43,004 bases of DNA from Clostridiales bacterium (lineage in GTDB: Bacteria > Bacillota > Clostridia > Lachnospirales > Lachnospiraceae). Where the stretch lies: NCBI GenBank assembly GCA_020859995.1, contig JAJBVE010000170.1, forward strand, positions 1 to 43,004. The letters run 5' to 3'. The notes beneath the pieces were generated by a model that did not search any database, had not been told where the DNA came from, and saw nothing but the letters and a program-made list of their open reading frames with translations. Shown in pieces: positions 40,368 through 43,004 of this stretch. The position numbers and the translations under genes are program-made. Numbering within the stretch: the first letter of the stretch is position 1; every line of letters starts with the position of its first letter.

Positions 40368-41048
40368 ATGAAAAAAACGATGAATGCTTGTTGAAGAAAT
40401 CCATTCTGCCACGGTGGCGACCATCGGCGCGGACGGCCATCCCCAGACCCGCACCATTGAAAACAAGGAAAGCCGCGCATGAAAGTTGCGCATCGCGCAA
40501 GGCGCGGCCTGCGTCCATACTCGCTGCGCGAGTACGGACATGTGATGCTGTGGGATGAAAACGGTGTATACTTTCTGACAGCGAAGGGAAAAGCTTTTTA
40601 CACCCAGCTGATGGAGCAGAAGTACATTGCCCTCTCGGCCACAAAGGATAAAAAATCCGTATCCCTCCGCGGCCGGATTCGGAACATCGGCAGTGAAAAG
40701 CTGGATGAGATTTTTGAGAAGAACACCTATATGCAGGCGATTTATCCGTCCGATACCCGTGGCGCTCTGGAGGTGTTCCAGCTTTATGAAGCAAGCGGAG
40801 AATATTTTGACATCAGCGATCCGTCCCACGTAACGCGCGACAGTATTGTGATCGGACAGCCCCAGACGGTGGAGAGCGGTTACTTTGTAGGAGAAAAATG
40901 CATCGGCTGTAAGCTCTGCTATTCCGTCTGTCCGCAGAAATGCATCGACATTTCTGTCAAGCCGGTCGTGATTGACCAGAGCCGCTGCCTGCATTGCGGA
41001 AGATGCGCGGAGATCTGCCCAAAGCAGACGATCGAGAAGAGAGAATAA
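40368..41048 (+). pseudogene. Flavoprotein (PNPOx-like) fused to 2x[4Fe-4S] ferredoxin, broken
   Basis: An FMN-binding pyridoxamine 5-phosphate oxidase-like domain followed by CIGCKLCYSVCPQKCIDI and CLHCGRCAEICPKQT, two 4Fe-4S sites. The RBS GGAAAGGGA precedes ATG 40368, but that frame stops at 40394. The N-terminal segment HSATVATIGADGHPQTRTIE lies in another frame from 40384 and ends at 40482. The remainder, from MLWDENGVYFLTAKGKAFY at about 40545, is in a third register. Between them lies an 80-base insertion (40461-40540) that contains a family B repeat. Removing it rejoins TRTID and VMLWDENG in frame. A redox enzyme by family, now inactive. Confidence 0.82.
40461..40540 (+). mobile_element. 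80-bp repeat insertion in the flavoprotein gene
   Basis: The piece breaks the flavoprotein frame; taking it out restores GAT GTG ATG CTG TGG. It includes GGCGCGGCCTGCGTCCATAC and a TACTCGC/GCGAGTA stem, the same as the minus strand of 4535-4583. No transposase is encoded, so it is a non-autonomous REP- or MITE-like element. Ends are assigned from the restored frame, not from target duplications. Confidence 0.7.
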
Positions 41049-41170
41049 AGGCTCGATAAGGGTTCATAAGAAGAGTAACGTTGAAACTGCGGAGATAAGC
41101 CTGAAAGAAGCTGGGGTTCAGGTTGGAATTGAATAAAAATAAGGAACCAATGCAGGCATCAGTTCCTCGG

Positions 41171-41193
41171 AAAAACGAATAACATCGTTTTTT
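41171..41193 (+). terminator. AT-rich terminator after the ferredoxin part
   Basis: AAAAACGA (41171-41178) pairs with TCGTTTTT (41185-41192). It lies between the flavoprotein remnant and the convergent Abi gene and can serve both strands. Confidence 0.6.
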
Positions 41194-41239
41194 GATCCAC
41201 GCACTTATTATAATTGTTGGATGCTTGTCTTGTCAAGCC

Positions 41240-41986
41240 CTATTTACGGTATTTATTACAGAATGTTGTAACTACCTTTTGAGTAAAGTAATAACATTCT
41301 TTGATACTTGTGTTTTTTTCAAAATACTCTTTGTTTTTATGTAAGGTAACGCGATAGGGAGCCTTTAAACTATTTATAATACAATTATTATGTGCGGCTG
41401 CATTTCGTAAAAATTTTAATGACCATAGATAGCTGCAAAAATCGTTCTTTTTCGGGTATTTCGAATAGTAAAGCTGGTATAAGTCAATGAAATCACCAAG
41501 AGAAAGAATTTCAACAATTTCCCATAGTGCATAGCAGTCACCATTATCCATCCGTTTTTTAATTAGTTCGCTTGTGGCTGATTTATCGACTTTTGCGTGT
41601 ATGGATTTTAAACGGATAAAATCAGCCTCGAGATATTCATTCACAATAGAATAACCATCTTCTTTTTCATTTGAACTCAAATCATATAATAAATTTACCT
41701 TCAATGCATGTTCAATATCCAGTGCCATAGATAATATCATTTTCCTGATATACATGTCTAAGGTTGACAATTCCTTCAGATACGCAAAATCCAGATTAAT
41801 ATACTGCCCTTTTTTCTCAGTGCTGCTATACTTGTCGTAATTTCGTTCATATGATTTCAGTTTGAAATAGTAGTTATTGTTCTTTAAAAAAAACCGTGCT
41901 TCTTTAACATCTGCATGTTGAAATGTAATTCCTTTTTGCTGCATATCAGCAATCTGTTCATTAATGGATAACTTTGGTCGATTCAA
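41240..41986 (-). CDS. Abi_2 abortive infection protein (AbiD/AbiF-like)
   Basis: A 248-residue protein. The N-terminus (INEQIADMQQKGITFQHADV, then ARFFLKNNNYYFKLKSY) and the core (TLDMYIRKMILSMALDIEHALKVNLLYDL) are the Abi_2 signature. LRNAAAHNNCI carries the R-x4-H motif of HEPN ribonucleases, so it is probably a toxin-like RNase that stops growth on phage infection. It sits alone, more AT-rich than its neighbours, inside the segment bounded by 90-bp repeats, which suggests acquisition by transfer. Start ATG 41986; a weak GGGGGTAAAAA lies upstream. Confidence 0.85.
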   Translation of the reverse strand: MNRPKLSINEQIADMQQKGITFQHADVKEARFFLKNNNYYFKLKSYERNYDKYSSTEKKGQYINLDFAYLKELSTLDMYIRKMILSMALDIEHALKVNLLYDLSSNEKEDGYSIVNEYLEADFIRLKSIHAKVDKSATSELIKKRMDNGDCYALWEIVEILSLGDFIDLYQLYYSKYPKKNDFCSYLWSLKFLRNAAAHNNCIINSLKAPYRVTLHKNKEYFEKNTSIKECYYFTQKVVTTFCNKYRK

Positions 41987-42094
41987 TTTTTACCCCCTTG
42001 CTTATTATATGCTAATCTTATACCGATGAAAACAATACTATACTCAGATTATACGGAACCGTTATTGAAAAAGCAATAACTTTGTTAATAAGTA

Positions 42095-42314
42095 ATGAAT
42101 ATGGAGGTATTCAGCCCGGAGTATGCTTGGATTCGTCTGCATGGCAAGGCTGTATTTGAGAACAACATGACAGCAAAGGAAATGTGCTTCCAGAACCCGA
42201 TCGTGAAGGGACAGTACCAGAGCGCTGACAACCCCATCTTTGAGGTGTTTCTATCTGGAGAACGCGCACGGCCTGATTGCAGACTCCTCCGGCAACCCGC
42301 CGTATGAGTTCTGA
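42095..42314 (+). pseudogene. C-terminal fragment of a second flavoprotein gene, frameshifted
   Basis: AWIRLHGKAVFENNMTAKEM and NPIVKGQYQSADNPIFEVF are the C-terminal half of a PNPOx-like flavoprotein. One extra base near 42251 shifts the frame; reading on in the next frame gives YLENAHGLIADSSGNPPYEF and stop 42312-42314. The N-terminal half and RBS are missing. A remnant of a neighbour gene of the one at 40368. Confidence 0.82.
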
Positions 42315-42404
42315 TAAAATCCCAGCTAACGGTACAGTCCACGAGCCATATGGCATGAACTGGTGTGATTTCAGTACCGATGGTATAGTCCGGATGAAAG
42401 AGGA
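42315..42404 (+). promoter_or_regulatory. FMN riboswitch lacking its 5-prime part
   Basis: AAAATCCCAGCTAACGGTAC, AGTCCACGAGCC, GGTGTGATTTCAGTACCGA and ATAGTCCGGATGAAAGAGGA follow the order of the FMN aptamer core. The P1 strand (TCTTCGGGG type) is absent because flavoprotein coding sequence runs into the aptamer. It holds the middle block that copy 1 lacks. Probably non-functional. Confidence 0.65.
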
Positions 42405-42466
42405 GAGCAGAAAGCCCGATGACAGCAGCAGCTTTGTCATCGGGCTTTTCCTGTCCCGGAAAGGGA
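42377..42466 (+). repeat. Exact 90-bp direct repeat, copy 2
   Basis: Identical to 40270-40359. After it, instead of a flavoprotein start, comes the 3-prime end of the HxlR gene. Confidence 0.92.
42411..42449 (+). terminator. Terminator hairpin, copy 2, shared by HxlR gene
   Basis: Same stem as copy 1 (AAAGCCCGATGAC with GTCATCGGGCTTT). With A- and T-runs on both sides it can also end the minus-strand HxlR transcript. Confidence 0.8.
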
Positions 42467-42817
42467 TTACTTATTCTGAGCTTTATAGTTCTCGCCCCAG
42501 TCCCACATGGCATCCAGGATCGGCTTCAGGCTGTAGCCTAAATCCGTCAGGGTATATTCCACATGGGGCGGGACCTCCGGGAAGACCGTCCGGATCACGA
42601 GTCCGCTTTCTTCCATCTGGCGGAGCTGGGCAGTCAGCACCTTCTGCGAAATATGCCCGATGGATTTTTTTAATTCTCCAAACCGCTTCGTCCCGGGCAT
42701 CAGGTCACGGAGAATCAGCACCTTCCATTTATCACTGATCAGAGTCAATGTCGTCTCTACCGGGCAGGTGGGCAATTCTTTCGCCGGTGTTTCTTTGATG
42801 TCTTTCTCTGTTTCCAT
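42467..42817 (-). CDS. HxlR-family transcriptional regulator
   Basis: A 116-residue winged-helix protein; ATG 42817 follows GGAGGATTTCCC. CPVETTLTLISDKWKVLILRDL, then GTKRFGELKKSIGHISQKVLTAQLRQMEESGLVIRTVFPEVPPHVEYTLTDLG are the HxlR signature. Cys18 in the TCPVE motif is a likely redox or electrophile sensor. Such regulators often govern flavin oxidoreductase genes, in line with the broken flavoprotein genes beside it. Confidence 0.93.
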   Translation of the reverse strand: METEKDIKETPAKELPTCPVETTLTLISDKWKVLILRDLMPGTKRFGELKKSIGHISQKVLTAQLRQMEESGLVIRTVFPEVPPHVEYTLTDLGYSLKPILDAMWDWGENYKAQNK

Positions 42818-42840
42818 GGGAAATCCTCCTTATAATTGAC

Positions 42841-42864
42841 TATGGTTTCCATTTGGTAACTATG
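42841..42864 (+). promoter_or_regulatory. Candidate HxlR operator
   Basis: TATGGTTTCC (42841-42850) and GGTAACTATG (42855-42864) form an imperfect inverted repeat (7 of 10 positions) 23 bases upstream of the HxlR start, between divergent genes. Autoregulation is inferred. Confidence 0.45.
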
Positions 42865-42882
42865 GCACAATAATGTGCTTAC

Positions 42883-42911
42883 TTTACAGATTTGGCGTAT
42901 GGCTTTATTAT
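42883..42911 (+). promoter_or_regulatory. Plus-strand promoter at the right edge
   Basis: TTTACA (42883-42888), 17 bases, TATTAT (42906-42911). It points to a frame opening at 42937 and leaving the window. Confidence 0.55.
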
Positions 42912-42936
42912 ATGAGCATACAAAGAAAAACTCAAG

Positions 42937-43004
42937 ATGATTCTGACCAGAACAGCGCTAAAGAATAAAAAGCTGAAGTCTATACAAATTCTTGATTTTT
43001 TCCA
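42937..43004 (+). CDS. Possible start of a gene cut by the window edge
   Basis: ATG 42937 opens a frame (MILTRTALKNKKLKS) that has no stop before the end. It follows a good promoter by 25 bases but has no clear RBS, so it is only a candidate. Confidence 0.25.
   Translation, partial: MILTRTALKNKKLKSIQILDFF

Noticed and set aside
40384-40482. Short independent gene before the ferredoxin part
   Set aside because: Its sequence is the N-terminal piece of the flavoprotein, cut by the 80-base insertion.

Overview
The window looks like the chromosome of a gut-type member of the Clostridia, most likely Lachnospiraceae (Bacillota). The support is indirect: AGGAGG-type ribosome binding sites before almost every gene, BioY behind a Firmicutes-style BirA operator, FMN-riboswitch remnants, an Rpn-type PD-(D/E)XK protein, Ser/Thr kinases ending in an RRYLPPGFRSG-type stretch plus membrane helices, and ABC, AraC and GH43 proteins typical of that family. 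No tRNA, rRNA, CRISPR array, phage structural gene or recognisable transposase was seen. The accessory content is high: toxin and defence-like genes, decayed genes, and several families of short dispersed hairpin repeats.

Layout. 1-770: toxin-antitoxin-like locus whose PIN toxin carries an in-frame stop. 770-4500: a small HTH-like protein facing a minus-strand pair made of an active Ser/Thr kinase and a degenerate pseudokinase with the same architecture. 4500-6240: small membrane and basic peptides, an XRE regulator, then a promoter and a structured leader with two covarying hairpin units. 6240-10680: two exported proteins, one a 1105-residue modular surface protein. 10830-13961: an Lgt remnant, then a three-gene operon (Gly/Ala-rich coiled-coil protein, 465-residue unknown, TerB-like protein) whose promoter nearly copies the one at 5804.

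14208-23150 (minus strand) is the most unusual part. One promoter appears to drive two paralogous single-pass membrane proteins, a dynamin-like GTPase, a 1288-residue HerA/VirB4-like ATPase with a long Ser/Gly-rich insert, a probable HNH-type nuclease toxin and a probable immunity protein. The gene order suggests a membrane-associated machine handling or exporting a nuclease toxin; I cannot match it to a named system. One membrane protein is either frameshifted or made by -1 frameshifting at A AAA AAG.

23409-33841: NERD-nuclease/helicase, Rpn-like protein, bioY with BirA operator, DUF1284 protein, AraC regulator diverging from a 41-residue peptide, GH43 enzyme, DUF234-type ATPase and an MBL-fold hydrolase, separated by tandem and dispersed repeats. 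34223-38471: a ferric-type ABC importer (ATPase, binding protein, small membrane protein, fused permease). 38705-43004: a second DUF234-type ATPase, then a rearranged flavoprotein region in which two damaged FMN riboswitches share an exact 90-bp repeat and flank a flavoprotein-ferredoxin gene split by an 80-bp repeat insertion, an Abi_2 abortive-infection gene, and the tail of a second flavoprotein gene; an HxlR regulator follows.
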